From Natrialba taiwanensis DSM 12281 (GTDB lineage Archaea > Halobacteriota > Halobacteria > Halobacteriales > Natrialbaceae), in assembly GCF_000337595.1 (NCBI RefSeq), contig NZ_AOIL01000001.1, positions 55,219 to 119,218 on the forward strand: a stretch of DNA of 64,000 nt, given 5' to 3'. The translations under genes were made by a program, and so were the position numbers. A model generated the notes under the pieces. That model saw nothing but the letters and a program-made list of their open reading frames with translations. It did no database searches and had not been told where the DNA came from. Position 1 is the stretch's first letter, and the number at the start of each line of letters is the position of its first letter. Shown here in pieces: positions 54,215 to 63,659 of the stretch.

Positions 54215-55855
54215 ATGAACGATTACGAACTCACACTACAGGTCATGCTCGAACGGGCCACTGACCTCTTTTCCCACAAAGAAATCGTCTCCGAAGAACT
54301 CGACGGACGGACCCACCGCTACACGTACGCCGATGCGTCCGACCGAATGGGACAACTCGCACACGCACTCGACGAACTCGGCGTCTCCCCCGAAACGCGA
54401 CTGTCGGTGATGGCGCTCAACCACCACCGCCACTACGAACTCTACTTCGCGCTCCCCTGTAGCGGTCGGAGTATCCACATGACGAACCACATGCTGCCGG
54501 ACGAGCACATCGTCGAGATCATCACCGAAGCCGAAGACGAAGTCGTCTTCGTCGATCCCCATCTCGTCGATACCGTCGAGGCCGTCGCCGACCGGCTCGA
54601 GACGGTCGAGCAGTACGTCGTCCTCGCTGACGAAGTCCCCGAGACCAGTCTCGAGCCGATCCACGCCTACGAGGACCTCCTCGAAGGGCAAGACGCCGAC
54701 TACGATTGGCCCGCCATCGACGAGAACCAGGAGGCGGGAATCTGCTACACCTCCGGAACGACCGGGCTTCCGAAGGGCGCAGCCTACTCCCACCGCGATC
54801 TGTACCTCCACACGGTGACCCACAGCCACGTCGACGTCTTCGCCATTAGCGAGCGCGATGTCGTGATGCCGGTCGTGCCGATGTACCACGTCAACGGCTG
54901 GGGACTCCCCTACACAGCGACGATGTGCGGTTCGAAGCTCGTGCTCCCCGGTTCAAAGACCGGGACCAAACAGATTGCCGGCCTCATCGACCGCGAGAAC
55001 GTGACCGTCACCGCGGCGGTCACGACGGTGTGGCTAGAAATGGCCGACTACTACGATACAGCCGGTGGGACCGATGCGGACGACGAGTTCAACCTCGAGA
55101 GTCTCGATCGCGTGCTCATCGGCGGCACGTCTCCGCCCGAGTGGCTCATGGAGACGTTCGATAAAGAGATCGATGCGCCGATCAAGCAGGGGTACGGGAT
55201 GACCGAAGCCGCGCCCCATCTCGTCAATACCATGACGACGACCGAAGTGCAGGACCTCTCCGAACGCGAGCAGTACCAACAGCAACTGAAACCCGGACTT
55301 CCCGCTCCCGGCTGTCGCATTCGACTCCGCGATCTAAACGGCGATCCGGTTCCACACGACGGCGAGTCGACGGGCGAAATCCAGGCTCGTGCACCGTGGC
55401 TCATCGACGAGTACTACAATCGCCCAGCGGAAACCGACGACTCGTTTACCGACGACGGCTGGTTTAAGACCGGTGACGTCGGCGTCATCGACGAGTTCGG
55501 CTATCTCGAGGTCGTCGACCGCCTCGACGATGTCATCAAAAGCGGCGGCGAGTGGATCTCCTCGCTCGAACTCGAAAACGAACTGACGGCCCACGACGGC
55601 GTCGACGAGGCGACGGTGCTCGGTGTCGACCACAAAAAGTGGGATGAACGCCCCATTGCGTACGTCGTACTCGGGGAATCAATCGGCGAGGATGCGCTTC
55701 GGGAGCACCTCCGCGATCGATTTCCAAAGTGGTGGCTGCCGGACGAGTTCTTCGTCGTCGAATCGATCCCGAAGACCTCGACCGGCAAACTCGACAAGAA
55801 GGTGCTTCGCGAGGAGTTCGCCGCGGAATACGGCTCGCTACCGATCGACGGCTAG
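54215..55855 (+). CDS. AMP-forming acyl-CoA ligase
   Basis: ANL superfamily ligase of 546 aa. ATP loop CYTSGTTGLPKGAAYSHRD, GYGMTEAAPHLVN, GWFKTGDVGVIDEFGYL and SGGEWISSLELE are intact, as is the C-terminal PKTSTGKLDKK with the catalytic Lys. It makes an acyl- or aryl-CoA from acid, ATP and CoA, the entry into beta-oxidation-like routes. Medium/long-chain fatty acids or phenylalkanoates are likely substrates. GGTGA 6 bases upstream of the ATG is an uncommonly good ribosome site for this window. It is followed by an IclR gene, and a paralogue of similar length lies at 58.1-59.8 kb. Confidence 0.93.
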   Translation: MNDYELTLQVMLERATDLFSHKEIVSEELDGRTHRYTYADASDRMGQLAHALDELGVSPETRLSVMALNHHRHYELYFALPCSGRSIHMTNHMLPDEHIVEIITEAEDEVVFVDPHLVDTVEAVADRLETVEQYVVLADEVPETSLEPIHAYEDLLEGQDADYDWPAIDENQEAGICYTSGTTGLPKGAAYSHRDLYLHTVTHSHVDVFAISERDVVMPVVPMYHVNGWGLPYTATMCGSKLVLPGSKTGTKQIAGLIDRENVTVTAAVTTVWLEMADYYDTAGGTDADDEFNLESLDRVLIGGTSPPEWLMETFDKEIDAPIKQGYGMTEAAPHLVNTMTTTEVQDLSEREQYQQQLKPGLPAPGCRIRLRDLNGDPVPHDGESTGEIQARAPWLIDEYYNRPAETDDSFTDDGWFKTGDVGVIDEFGYLEVVDRLDDVIKSGGEWISSLELENELTAHDGVDEATVLGVDHKKWDERPIAYVVLGESIGEDALREHLRDRFPKWWLPDEFFVVESIPKTSTGKLDKKVLREEFAAEYGSLPIDG

Positions 55856-55908
55856 CCGAGGCGTCCGTTTCGGCGATTGCTGGTCCCGTCGTCCACTATA
55901 ATCGAACG

Positions 55909-55940
55909 ACTTAACTCGCCATTCGTGTTTGGTGGTACCA
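55909..55940 (+). promoter_or_regulatory. Promoter and TGGTACCA palindrome of IclR gene
   Basis: ACTTAAC (55909-55915) lies 25-31 bases before ATG 55940. The 8-bp palindrome TGGTACCA (55933-55940) runs into the start codon, a position suited to autorepression. Confidence 0.45.
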
Positions 55941-56704
55941 TGACAACAGACGGAACATCGACGATGACATCGGTGCTGCGGGCGTTCGATATCATCACCG
56001 TTCTCTGGGAGGTAAAGCGCGCAGGGCCGTCTGAAATCGCAACCCGCATGTCGATTCCGAAGAGCACCGCCCACGTCTATCTGCGCACCCTGGCGGAAAC
56101 CGGCTACGTCGTGAACGACGGCGGCGAATACTCTCTAAGCTACCGCTTTCTGATGACCGGCTCGCGGATTAAACACCGAAACAGTCTCTTTCGCGTCTCC
56201 GAGCAACTACTCAGTGAACTCGCCGCGGAGACCGACGAACTGGTGACGCTCGTCGTCGAACAGCACGACGAGACGGTAATACTCCACACGGAACGCGGCG
56301 ATCGGTCGCTCGAATTGGGACTGTATTCGGGGATGACGACCCCGCTTCATACGAACGCGACGGGGAAAGCGATCCTTGCACAGCTTCCGGACGAGCGGGT
56401 CGACGAGATCATCGAAACGCAGGGGCTGGAGCCGGTGACGGAGCAGACGATCACGGACGAGAGCGTTCTTCGGTCGGAGCTGGCGGATATTCGCGATGCC
56501 GGGTACGCCGTCGATTGGAACCAGCAGGTCGTCGGGATGGGGCTTGTCGGAATCCCGATCAGCATCGACGAGCAGGTTGCGGGCGCCGTCGGAATCGTGA
56601 CGCCGACGGAGCGGGTCAAAAACGAAGAGTACCGGCGAACGCTCATACAGAAACTTCAGGAGACGGTCGATTCAATCACGATCAAATACCGGTACGGTCA
56701 CTGA
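55940..56704 (+). CDS. IclR-family transcriptional regulator
   Basis: Regulator of 254 aa. Winged helix: TMTSVLRAFDIITVLWEV, then PSEIATRMSIPKSTAHVYLRTL (in part). Effector domain: LHTNATGKAILAQLPDERVD and VLRSELADIRDAGYAVDW. It lies 84 bases after the acyl-CoA ligase on the same strand and faces the MFS gene. It probably controls the ligase/beta-oxidation genes. The decayed IclR gene at 63.2-63.7 kb is its closest relative in the window, with the same KSTAHVYLxTL recognition helix. Confidence 0.93.
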   Translation: MTTDGTSTMTSVLRAFDIITVLWEVKRAGPSEIATRMSIPKSTAHVYLRTLAETGYVVNDGGEYSLSYRFLMTGSRIKHRNSLFRVSEQLLSELAAETDELVTLVVEQHDETVILHTERGDRSLELGLYSGMTTPLHTNATGKAILAQLPDERVDEIIETQGLEPVTEQTITDESVLRSELADIRDAGYAVDWNQQVVGMGLVGIPISIDEQVAGAVGIVTPTERVKNEEYRRTLIQKLQETVDSITIKYRYGH

Positions 56705-56748
56705 TCGACTCGCCGTGCCGATCAGTACAATAGCGGGACCAGCAAGCG

Positions 56749-57939
56749 CTATCGGCTCCGACGAAGCGCGAGAACGAGAACTGCCGCAGCCACAAACAGC
56801 AGTGCGATCGCCCTGAAGGCCGCGAGTTCGCCGTTGTAATCGATGATCCATCCCAGCAACACCGGCGCGAGTGCACCGCCGATCGGGAGGCCAGTATAGA
56901 CGATTCCGAAGCTCTTCCCGGTGTCGGTGCCCTCGGCGAGAGCGTTCGTAATCCGATCACGAGCCGGCAGCGTGAGTCCGAATCCGGCCCCGGCCAGACT
57001 CCAGACGAGAACGAACACGTGCGAGTTCAGGGACATGGTGAGGCCGATCCAGAGCACGAGCGCCGACCAGAGCGCGCTGACGATGATGATGGTCCCGCTA
57101 TCGTACCGGTCGGCGAGCACGCCGCCGACGAGGACGAAACAGGCGGCTGCGGCGAGGAAGGCCGTGAGGGCGGTGTTTCCAAGCGCGGTTGAGTAGTCGA
57201 AACCGGTGGCCAGCGCCGTCGTATACGTCTGGAAGCCGGTATCGGCGAGCGTCACCAGGAGGAAAAAGACGAACATGCCGGCGACCAGCGGCCGACGGAG
57301 CATTCGGACGCTCTCGAACCGGCCGCCGTCGGTCGCTATCGCGGCTGAACTCGCGGTCGCTGCGAGTAGCTGTCTGTGGACGGGAGCGATCGAAAGGGCG
57401 AAGATCACCGCGTAGACGAGTCCACCTGCGCCGACACTGATAAACGCGACGTGCCAGTTTGCGATCGCCGTCAGTCCGGTCATGAGTCCGGGAGCGACGG
57501 CGAATCCGACGAATCCGCTGAAGGTGTGAACGCTGAACCGTCGACCTTCAGCATCCGTCCCGCCGACAGCATCGAGGAGGGCGTAGTCGCCCGGATGAAA
57601 CGCTGCTTGGCCGATTCCGGAGAGAAACGCGAGGCCGAGAACTTCCGTCCCGGTGGTCGCGAACCCGATAAGACCGATACTGATCGCAGAGAGGGCAATC
57701 CCGCCGACGACGGCGCGTTTTCCACCGACTCGGTCGACGAACTCACCGACCGGGATCTGGAAGAGAAATTGGGCAGCGTATATCAGCGTAATACCGATTG
57801 CGAGATCGGTGACCGTGGTATCAAGGGCGGGAGCAAGGATCGGAAAGAGCGGTGGGAGTACGAGGAGGTAGACGTGTGAAATAAAGTGGCCGCCGCTTAC
57901 GAGCGCAGTCACACCGACAGGGTCAGAAACGCGTCGCAT
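56749..57939 (-). CDS. Major facilitator superfamily transporter
   Basis: MFS carrier of 396 aa with 12 predicted membrane segments. The A-like motif between TM2 and TM3 reads GEFVDRVGGKRAVVGG, and the equivalent in the second half is GGVLADRYDSGTII. It has little soluble extension. Gene context (acyl-CoA ligases, acyl-CoA dehydrogenase, IclR) suggests uptake of an organic or fatty acid, or export of a side product. It is convergent with the IclR gene and separated from the second ligase by 202 bases. Confidence 0.9.
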   Translation of the reverse strand: MRRVSDPVGVTALVSGGHFISHVYLLVLPPLFPILAPALDTTVTDLAIGITLIYAAQFLFQIPVGEFVDRVGGKRAVVGGIALSAISIGLIGFATTGTEVLGLAFLSGIGQAAFHPGDYALLDAVGGTDAEGRRFSVHTFSGFVGFAVAPGLMTGLTAIANWHVAFISVGAGGLVYAVIFALSIAPVHRQLLAATASSAAIATDGGRFESVRMLRRPLVAGMFVFFLLVTLADTGFQTYTTALATGFDYSTALGNTALTAFLAAAACFVLVGGVLADRYDSGTIIIVSALWSALVLWIGLTMSLNSHVFVLVWSLAGAGFGLTLPARDRITNALAEGTDTGKSFGIVYTGLPIGGALAPVLLGWIIDYNGELAAFRAIALLFVAAAVLVLALRRSR

Positions 57940-58141
57940 TACGCGATCACCGTGTCGTTCATACCGGAGAGTAACGGTGTGGATCTTTAAAAAATCTCGT
58001 CTTGTGTATAGGGTATCCGCCTCCTACGCCGGGGTTTTGTCTATCTTTCGATCTCGTCGAGGGACCGAATCGCCTCACTGAAATGGAATTATTCGTCGCA
58101 ATCGCCACCGGTCATAGTCTGCGTCGGCGTAGACGGACCAA

Positions 58142-59794
58142 TCAGTCCTTGTGTGACCGTGGTGGCTCGCCGCTTGACTCGATCGGTAGTGACCCGTGTT
58201 CGTGCTGGAACGCCGTCCGAAGGGACTGCTTGTCGTACTTTCCCGTCGACGTGCGCGGGATCTCGTCGGTGAAGACGAATAGATCCGGGAGCCACCACTT
58301 TGGGAACCGATCGAGGAGATGATTTCGGAGGGCGTCTTCGGTCACGCCGTCGCCGCCGACGACGTACGCGACCGGCCGTTCCTGCCACCGTTCGTGGTCG
58401 ACGCTGACGACGGACGCTTCGACGACATCGCCATGGGCCATCAGTTCGTTTTCGAGTTCGACCGACGAGATCCACTCGCCGCCGCTCTTGATGATGTCGT
58501 CGACTCGATCGACGACGTCGAGGTAGCCGTACTCGTCGATCGTCCCGATGTCGCCCGTCTTGAACCAGCCGTCGTCGGTAAACGACTCCTGGGTCGCCTC
58601 CGGGCGGGCGTAATATTCGTCGATGACCCACGGGCTGCGGGCCTGAATCTCGCCCGTCGACTCGCCGTCGTGCGGGACGGGATCGCCGTCCTCGTCGCGG
58701 AGTCTGAGTTCGGCACCGGGCGTCGGCTGTCCCGGTTTCGTGCGGAGATCGTACTGCTCCTCCTCCGGGAGGTCCTGCACTTCCGTCGTTACGAGCGTGT
58801 TGACCAGGTGCGGGGAGGCTTCGGTCATCCCGTAGCCCTGGATGATCGGTGCGTCGAACTCCTCGTCGAAGCGGCGCATAATTGCCGGTGGCGGCGAACT
58901 CCCACCGGTAAGGATGCGGTCGAGCGTGCTGATGTCCGCCGTCGGGTTGTCGTCGATGTACGACGCCATCTCGGTCCAGATGGTGGGAACGGCCGCGGCG
59001 ATCGTGACCGACTCCTCGCGGATCAGTTCCTCGATGCTCTCGAGGTCGGTGTGCGTGCCTGGAAGGACGAACGACGACCCGTAAAGCGTCCCGCTGTAGG
59101 GGAGCGACCAGCCGTTGACGTGGAACATCGGCACCACGGGGAGGATCACGTCCTCCTCGCAGATCCCGAAACTATCCCGTGCTCCGTACGACAGACTGAG
59201 CAGGTACAGCCCCCGATGGGAGTAACTCGCGCCCTTCGGCAAGCCCGTCGTGCCGGAGGTATAACAGATGCCACACTCCGTTTCCTCGTCGAGGTCCGGC
59301 CACTCGTACTCGGTCGGATGTCCGTCGATGAACGACTCGTAGTCCGTAACCGGCGAGAGCGTCGTGTCGGGCACAGTATCGTCGAGCACCACGTACTGCT
59401 CAACGGTCTCGAGTTCAGCCTCGATGGATTCGATCGTCTCGATGAACGCGGGATCGACGAACAGCAGCCGGTCCTCGGCTTCGTTGATGATCGTGACCAG
59501 GTGCTCTTCGGGAAGCCGGTGATTCGTCATGTGGATGCTCCGGCCGCTGCAGGAGGGCCCGTAGTACAACTCGTAATGACGGTAGTGATTCACTGCCATA
59601 ACGGAGACGCGATCCCCCCGTTCGAGTCCGTACTCGTCGAGTGCGTGTGCTAACTGGCAGATTCGTTCGTAGGCGTCGGCGTAGGTGTAGCGGTGATACC
59701 CGCCGTCGTCGAGTTTGGTGACGATTTCCTTGTGGCCGAACTGATCGGTCGCTCGGGTGAGCGTTTTCGTCAGTGTCAGGTCGTAATCCATCAT
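58142..59794 (-). CDS. AMP-forming acyl-CoA ligase, paralogue
   Basis: ANL superfamily ligase of 550 aa, clearly paralogous to the one at 54.2-55.9 kb (shared DY-x-LTL, CSGRSIHMTNH, SGGEWISS-ELENEL, FPKWWLPD). All catalytic motifs are present: CYTSGTTGLPKGASYSHRG, GYGMTEASPHLVN and PRTSTGKYDKQ with the Lys. It should activate a related fatty or aryl-alkanoic acid. It lies downstream of, and on the same strand as, the acyl-CoA dehydrogenase (82 bases apart), so both may be one unit. The perfect palindrome AACGTACGTT (59826-59835) sits just upstream. Confidence 0.93.
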   Translation of the reverse strand: MMDYDLTLTKTLTRATDQFGHKEIVTKLDDGGYHRYTYADAYERICQLAHALDEYGLERGDRVSVMAVNHYRHYELYYGPSCSGRSIHMTNHRLPEEHLVTIINEAEDRLLFVDPAFIETIESIEAELETVEQYVVLDDTVPDTTLSPVTDYESFIDGHPTEYEWPDLDEETECGICYTSGTTGLPKGASYSHRGLYLLSLSYGARDSFGICEEDVILPVVPMFHVNGWSLPYSGTLYGSSFVLPGTHTDLESIEELIREESVTIAAAVPTIWTEMASYIDDNPTADISTLDRILTGGSSPPPAIMRRFDEEFDAPIIQGYGMTEASPHLVNTLVTTEVQDLPEEEQYDLRTKPGQPTPGAELRLRDEDGDPVPHDGESTGEIQARSPWVIDEYYARPEATQESFTDDGWFKTGDIGTIDEYGYLDVVDRVDDIIKSGGEWISSVELENELMAHGDVVEASVVSVDHERWQERPVAYVVGGDGVTEDALRNHLLDRFPKWWLPDLFVFTDEIPRTSTGKYDKQSLRTAFQHEHGSLPIESSGEPPRSHKD

Positions 59795-59825
59795 CGTTGA
59801 TTATGTAGTCGGTTGAGTTCTGGTG

Positions 59826-59835
59826 AACGTACGTT
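59826..59835. promoter_or_regulatory. Palindrome AACGTACGTT upstream of ligase
   Basis: A perfect 10-bp palindrome 32-41 bases before the start at 59794, next to the TATA/BRE position. Possible operator; unsupported by a second copy. Confidence 0.3.
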
Positions 59836-59876
59836 GGTTATGGCGGTCTGTTTTGCCGGAGTCGGACTACCTGTCA

Positions 59877-61073
59877 TTACGAGAGGAGTTCACGCGCGAT
59901 CACGTTCTTTTGCACCTCGGTCGTCCCCTCGTAGAGCTGGGTGATCTTTGCGTCCCGGTAGAAGCGTTCGACATCGAAGTCGTCCACGTAGCCGGCCCCT
60001 CCGTGTATCTGGACGGCCTCGGTCGCGACATCGACGGCGACACGCGAACTGAACTCTTTGGCTATCGACGCAAAGCGGGTGGCGTCGACATCGTCAGTAT
60101 CCGCAGCCCACGCCGCCTTGTACGTGAGGTTACGCGCCGCCTCGATGGCGGTATACATTTCCGCGAGTTTGTGTCGGATCGCCTGGAAGTCGGCGATTGC
60201 CTGTCCAAACTGTTCGCGCTCGCGGGCGTACTCGCGCGCTCGGTCTGCGGCCCCCTTCGCGATGCCGACACCCTGTGCTGCAACCGTCACTCGCGTCTCG
60301 TCGAAGAACGCCATCTGCTGGTAGAACCCCTCGCCGCGCTCGCCGACAAGATTTTCCTCGGGAACGCGGACATCATCCAGCACGAGTTCAGCCGTGGGGC
60401 TGGCGCGAACGCCTAACTTCCCGGTGATCTTCTCGGCGGAGAAGCCGTCGCAGTCGGCCTCGACGATGAGCTGTGAGTACCCGGCGTGAGGGCGCTCGCT
60501 CTCGGGGTCCGTCTCGCAGAGCACGACGAAGTAATCGCCGACGGTCCCGTTGGTGATCCACATCTTGGAACCGTTGATCACCCACTCGCCGCCGTCTTCG
60601 GACGCTTCGACGGCCGAGGGATCAGTCAAGGCCGCTTCAGCGGCGTCTTTTTCTGCCCGCGTCGACAGCGACGTTACGTCGGAGCTGGCCTGGGGTTCCG
60701 AGATTGCGGCCCCCATCACCGCATCGCCTGTCGTGATCGGCGGCAGGTACTCCGCTTTCTGCTCCTCGGTTCCGAATCCCAGAATCGCCTCGCTGCCGAA
60801 ATCCGCACTGGTGAGCCAAAGCGCAATGCCGGGATCGATCGCGAACAACTCCTCGATCAGCAACGCTCGTTCTCTCATCGAGTACCCGGCACCACCGTAT
60901 TCGACCGGGAAATGCGAGCCGAGCAACCCCATTTCGGCGGCCTCGTCCACGATCGCTGCCGGGTATTCCTCCGCTCGATTGAACTCGTCGGTGACCGGGT
61001 CGATTTCGTTTTCGCCGAATCGACGGATTTCTTCGAGCATTGCCCGCTGCTCGGATGGGACCGTAACGTCCAT
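59877..61073 (-). CDS. Acyl-CoA dehydrogenase
   Basis: FAD enzyme of 398 aa with the three acyl-CoA dehydrogenase domains: helical N-terminal, beta (AAISEPQASSDVTSLSTRAE, then KMWITNGTVGDYFVVL) and C-terminal helical domain with QIHGGAGYVDDFDVERFYRDAK (in part). It introduces the 2,3 double bond of acyl-CoA and passes electrons to ETF. Start MDVTVPSEQRAM is chosen as the family start; an 8-residue extension upstream is unlikely. Its neighbours, an acyl-CoA ligase and 3-hydroxyacyl-CoA dehydrogenase, complete parts of a beta-oxidation pathway. Confidence 0.95.
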   Translation of the reverse strand: MDVTVPSEQRAMLEEIRRFGENEIDPVTDEFNRAEEYPAAIVDEAAEMGLLGSHFPVEYGGAGYSMRERALLIEELFAIDPGIALWLTSADFGSEAILGFGTEEQKAEYLPPITTGDAVMGAAISEPQASSDVTSLSTRAEKDAAEAALTDPSAVEASEDGGEWVINGSKMWITNGTVGDYFVVLCETDPESERPHAGYSQLIVEADCDGFSAEKITGKLGVRASPTAELVLDDVRVPEENLVGERGEGFYQQMAFFDETRVTVAAQGVGIAKGAADRAREYAREREQFGQAIADFQAIRHKLAEMYTAIEAARNLTYKAAWAADTDDVDATRFASIAKEFSSRVAVDVATEAVQIHGGAGYVDDFDVERFYRDAKITQLYEGTTEVQKNVIARELLS

Positions 61074-61663
61074 ACTCGACAGTAAGACTCCCGGCACCTA
61101 AGTATATGGGTTACCGTGACACTCTCCCGCGGCGACAGCGAGGCTGCCTTTCACCCGTCCCCATCGCTTGCGTTCAGGATACGTGGACCACTCATGCGAC
61201 TATCCGCGGTTTTGCACCGCGTCGAACGCACTCTTCAGCCACCGTCCGTGTGCCGATCACCGCCGACCTGACGACGCCACCATCCCGGCCCCACTCGAGT
61301 ACTCCCCACCACAGCACGAGTTCATCCATCTCCCCGCCACAACCCTCTCGTCTACTATTGACGGACGCATCCGCCCAGCTGTCGTGGGTCTCTCCTCGGC
61401 ACTGCGAGCGACTATTTCGCCCACACGACTGCAAGAGGATGCGAGTTCACCAGTGCGGTCGCTCCCACGCACGGACTGAACTCGTCTCGCTATACCGCCA
61501 ATAAATTACAGACGTATGTGTGTAATTCTGGGTGGTGCCCGACCTCGGTTGGGCAGTGATCCACTATTGTTGGATTACAGATTGTCGAACGTGGTGTTCG
61601 CTCGCGCTCTTGCGGACAATATCACCGATACATTTATACAGTGGTGGTGTCTCATACCATGAT
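61074..61663. other. Divergent intergenic region, 590 bp
   Basis: Between acyl-CoA dehydrogenase and the second YjiH-like gene. Pro/Ser/Arg-rich short frames on both strands look like shadows. The right end holds the YjiH promoter. Nothing else recognised. Confidence 0.4.
61633..61659 (+). promoter_or_regulatory. TATA box and TGGT-N7-ACCA dyad
   Basis: TTTATA (61633-61638) is 26-31 bases before ATG 61664. TGGT (61645-61648) and ACCA (61656-61659) flank seven bases (GTCTCAT), similar to the dyad before the 53981 frame. Confidence 0.5.
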
Positions 61664-63118
61664 ATGTTTCGCCAAGACGCATGGCGTAGCGATACGGATG
61701 TCTGGGAGGAGACCGAAGCGGACGATCAAACGATCGACGACGAGTCACTGACCGAAACGGAGACGATTCCGTTTCTTCGGTTTACGACGATTTTCGTCGT
61801 TGGGGTCGCGTTTTTCGTGCTGCCGGTTCCGTGGGAGAACACGATTACGGTGCCGTTCGACATCTTCGTCGGCCTGATCGAAACCAACCTCGCACAATAC
61901 GTGCTGGGGATGGCCTGGCTTATGGTCGTCGGCGCAGCCGTCCTCACGACGGTGACGGAAACGTATCATCGCGGTCTCATCGATATCGATACTGAAACTG
62001 CGTCTCGACTAAACCTCGACCTCTGGGAGACGAATACCGCGTTCTGGATACTCCGGATCGTAGGTGCAGTGGTTGCAACCGGGTTCTTCCTCGAGAGCGG
62101 GCCGTCATTGATCCTCGACCCCGCGGTCTCGGGCGTCGTCTGGGAGACGTTACTGTTGAGCATCGTCATTATCATTCCGCTCGGATCGATTTTCGTCAAT
62201 CTCCTTATCGAGTGTGGCGCACTGGAGTTCGTCGGCACGCTCGCCCGTCCGATCATGAAACCGCTCTTCCGGCTCCCGGGGCGGTCCGCACTTGATGGTG
62301 CCGCCTCCTGGGCGGGCTCCTTTGCGATCGGGTTCTACGTTACCCGGAAGGTCTTCGACCACGGTGGCTACAACAAACGAGAGGTATTCATCATCTGTTC
62401 CTGTTTCGGGACGGGCAGTATCGGGACGATCGGCGTCTTCGCGGCTGCGTTCGACATGCTCCACATCTTCCCGGTTATCCTGCTCGCCTACCTGATTGCG
62501 ATCGTCGCAGCAGCGGTTGTGACGATCCGACTGCCGCCGCTGTCACGCGTTCCGAAGGAGTACGTCTCGGAACCGGCCGTCGAGCCGAATCTGACGGGAT
62601 CGGCCGGCGACTACGTCCGACTCGCTATCAGCGAGGCGATCGACGAGTCGAGAGGCACGTCCTCACCGCGGGCCGCCTGGAAGGGACTCGTCGACGGAAT
62701 CGTGCTGACGGCGACAATGACCGGGACCGTCGTCGCCATCGGAACGACCGTTCTCGTCCTCTACCACAACACTCCCCTCTTTCAGGTCATCGCCGTTCCA
62801 CTGGAGCCGATCATTGCTGCGTTCGGCATTCCGGATGCGGACGTCGTCGCTTCCGCGCTCATCATCGGCTTTGCCGACATGTACGTGGGAGCGCTTACGG
62901 CCACCGGCCTCGCGTCTGCAGCGCAGTTCTTCGTGATTCTCGTCGTCAGCGGCCAGATCCTCTTTCTCGCCGCATCCGGGCCGATGATGATGGATATGTT
63001 CACGGATATTCCGGTTCGCTTTCGGGACATCGCTGCGATTTTCGCCGTCCGAACGCTGGTTCTGATCCCCATCAGCGCGGCGCTGACTCACGGTGTTACG
63101 CTCCTGGGACTGCTCTAA
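61664..63118 (+). CDS. YjiH-like membrane protein with Gate domains, second copy
   Basis: Membrane protein of 484 aa, paralogous over its whole length to the one at 24.2-25.7 kb (shared EFVGTLARPIMKPLFRLPGR, in part, GGYNKREVFIICSCF, PMMMDMFTDIPVRFRD). About 10-12 hydrophobic segments. The first ATG after the leaderless promoter (61664) gives MFRQDAWRSD, matching the other copy. Function unknown; both copies sit next to catabolic genes with IclR or aromatic context, so an organic solute carrier is a reasonable guess. It ends 116 bases before the decayed IclR gene. Confidence 0.83.
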   Translation: MFRQDAWRSDTDVWEETEADDQTIDDESLTETETIPFLRFTTIFVVGVAFFVLPVPWENTITVPFDIFVGLIETNLAQYVLGMAWLMVVGAAVLTTVTETYHRGLIDIDTETASRLNLDLWETNTAFWILRIVGAVVATGFFLESGPSLILDPAVSGVVWETLLLSIVIIIPLGSIFVNLLIECGALEFVGTLARPIMKPLFRLPGRSALDGAASWAGSFAIGFYVTRKVFDHGGYNKREVFIICSCFGTGSIGTIGVFAAAFDMLHIFPVILLAYLIAIVAAAVVTIRLPPLSRVPKEYVSEPAVEPNLTGSAGDYVRLAISEAIDESRGTSSPRAAWKGLVDGIVLTATMTGTVVAIGTTVLVLYHNTPLFQVIAVPLEPIIAAFGIPDADVVASALIIGFADMYVGALTATGLASAAQFFVILVVSGQILFLAASGPMMMDMFTDIPVRFRDIAAIFAVRTLVLIPISAALTHGVTLLGLL

Positions 63119-63234
63119 TCGGTGTCCCTCGATCACTGCGTCGTTTCGTTCCACAGCTCGTCGGGAACACTATCCCGTGATGTGGATGGACGAGGCGACG
63201 GACGTACAGGACCACCCGGAGTTGCTCCCAAGAA

Positions 63235-63659
63235 TTAAATAAGTGCAATTCGACTACCAGTGTGTATGGGAACCTCAGTCAAGCGACTCGATACCGACGC
63301 TGAACCGTTTCATTGTGGAGAAAGACGGCTTCGCCGGCCTCCTCGATAACGAGCGTCACGATCTCGTCGGTTTCGTCCGTCAACACCCGCAGAGAACGGT
63401 GCGAGACCTGATACAGTTGGTTTCGATACTTTAGTCTCGACCCCATCGAGAGAAAGGAGTGGCTGAGTTCGTACGTGCCGTCCGCACCGACGACGTACTC
63501 CGTCGACGCCAGCGTTTGCAGATAGACGTGGGCCGTACTGCGCGGAATGTCAATCGTCCGGGCGAGTTCAGTCGGGCCCGCACCGTCGAGTTTCCAGAGC
63601 GCGTCGATCACGTCGAAGGCCCGCTGCACCGACTTCATCGGCGCTATCGTGCCAACCAT
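63235..63659 (-). pseudogene. IclR-family regulator, frameshifted and truncated
   Basis: Reads as an IclR protein from MVGTIAPMKSVQRAFDVIDAL through the HTH (PTELARTIDIPRSTAHVYLQTL, in part) and the first part of the effector domain (VTLVIEEAGEAVFLHN), where the frame ends at 63279. In the next frame RLTEVPIHTGSRIAL, resembling the RxxxxYSGMTTPLH stretch of the intact paralogue, continues to a stop at 63235. The remaining 110 or so effector-domain residues are missing, so it is a truncated relic; a lone DNA-binding domain could still be made. It is divergent from the 3-hydroxyacyl-CoA dehydrogenase gene. Confidence 0.75.
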
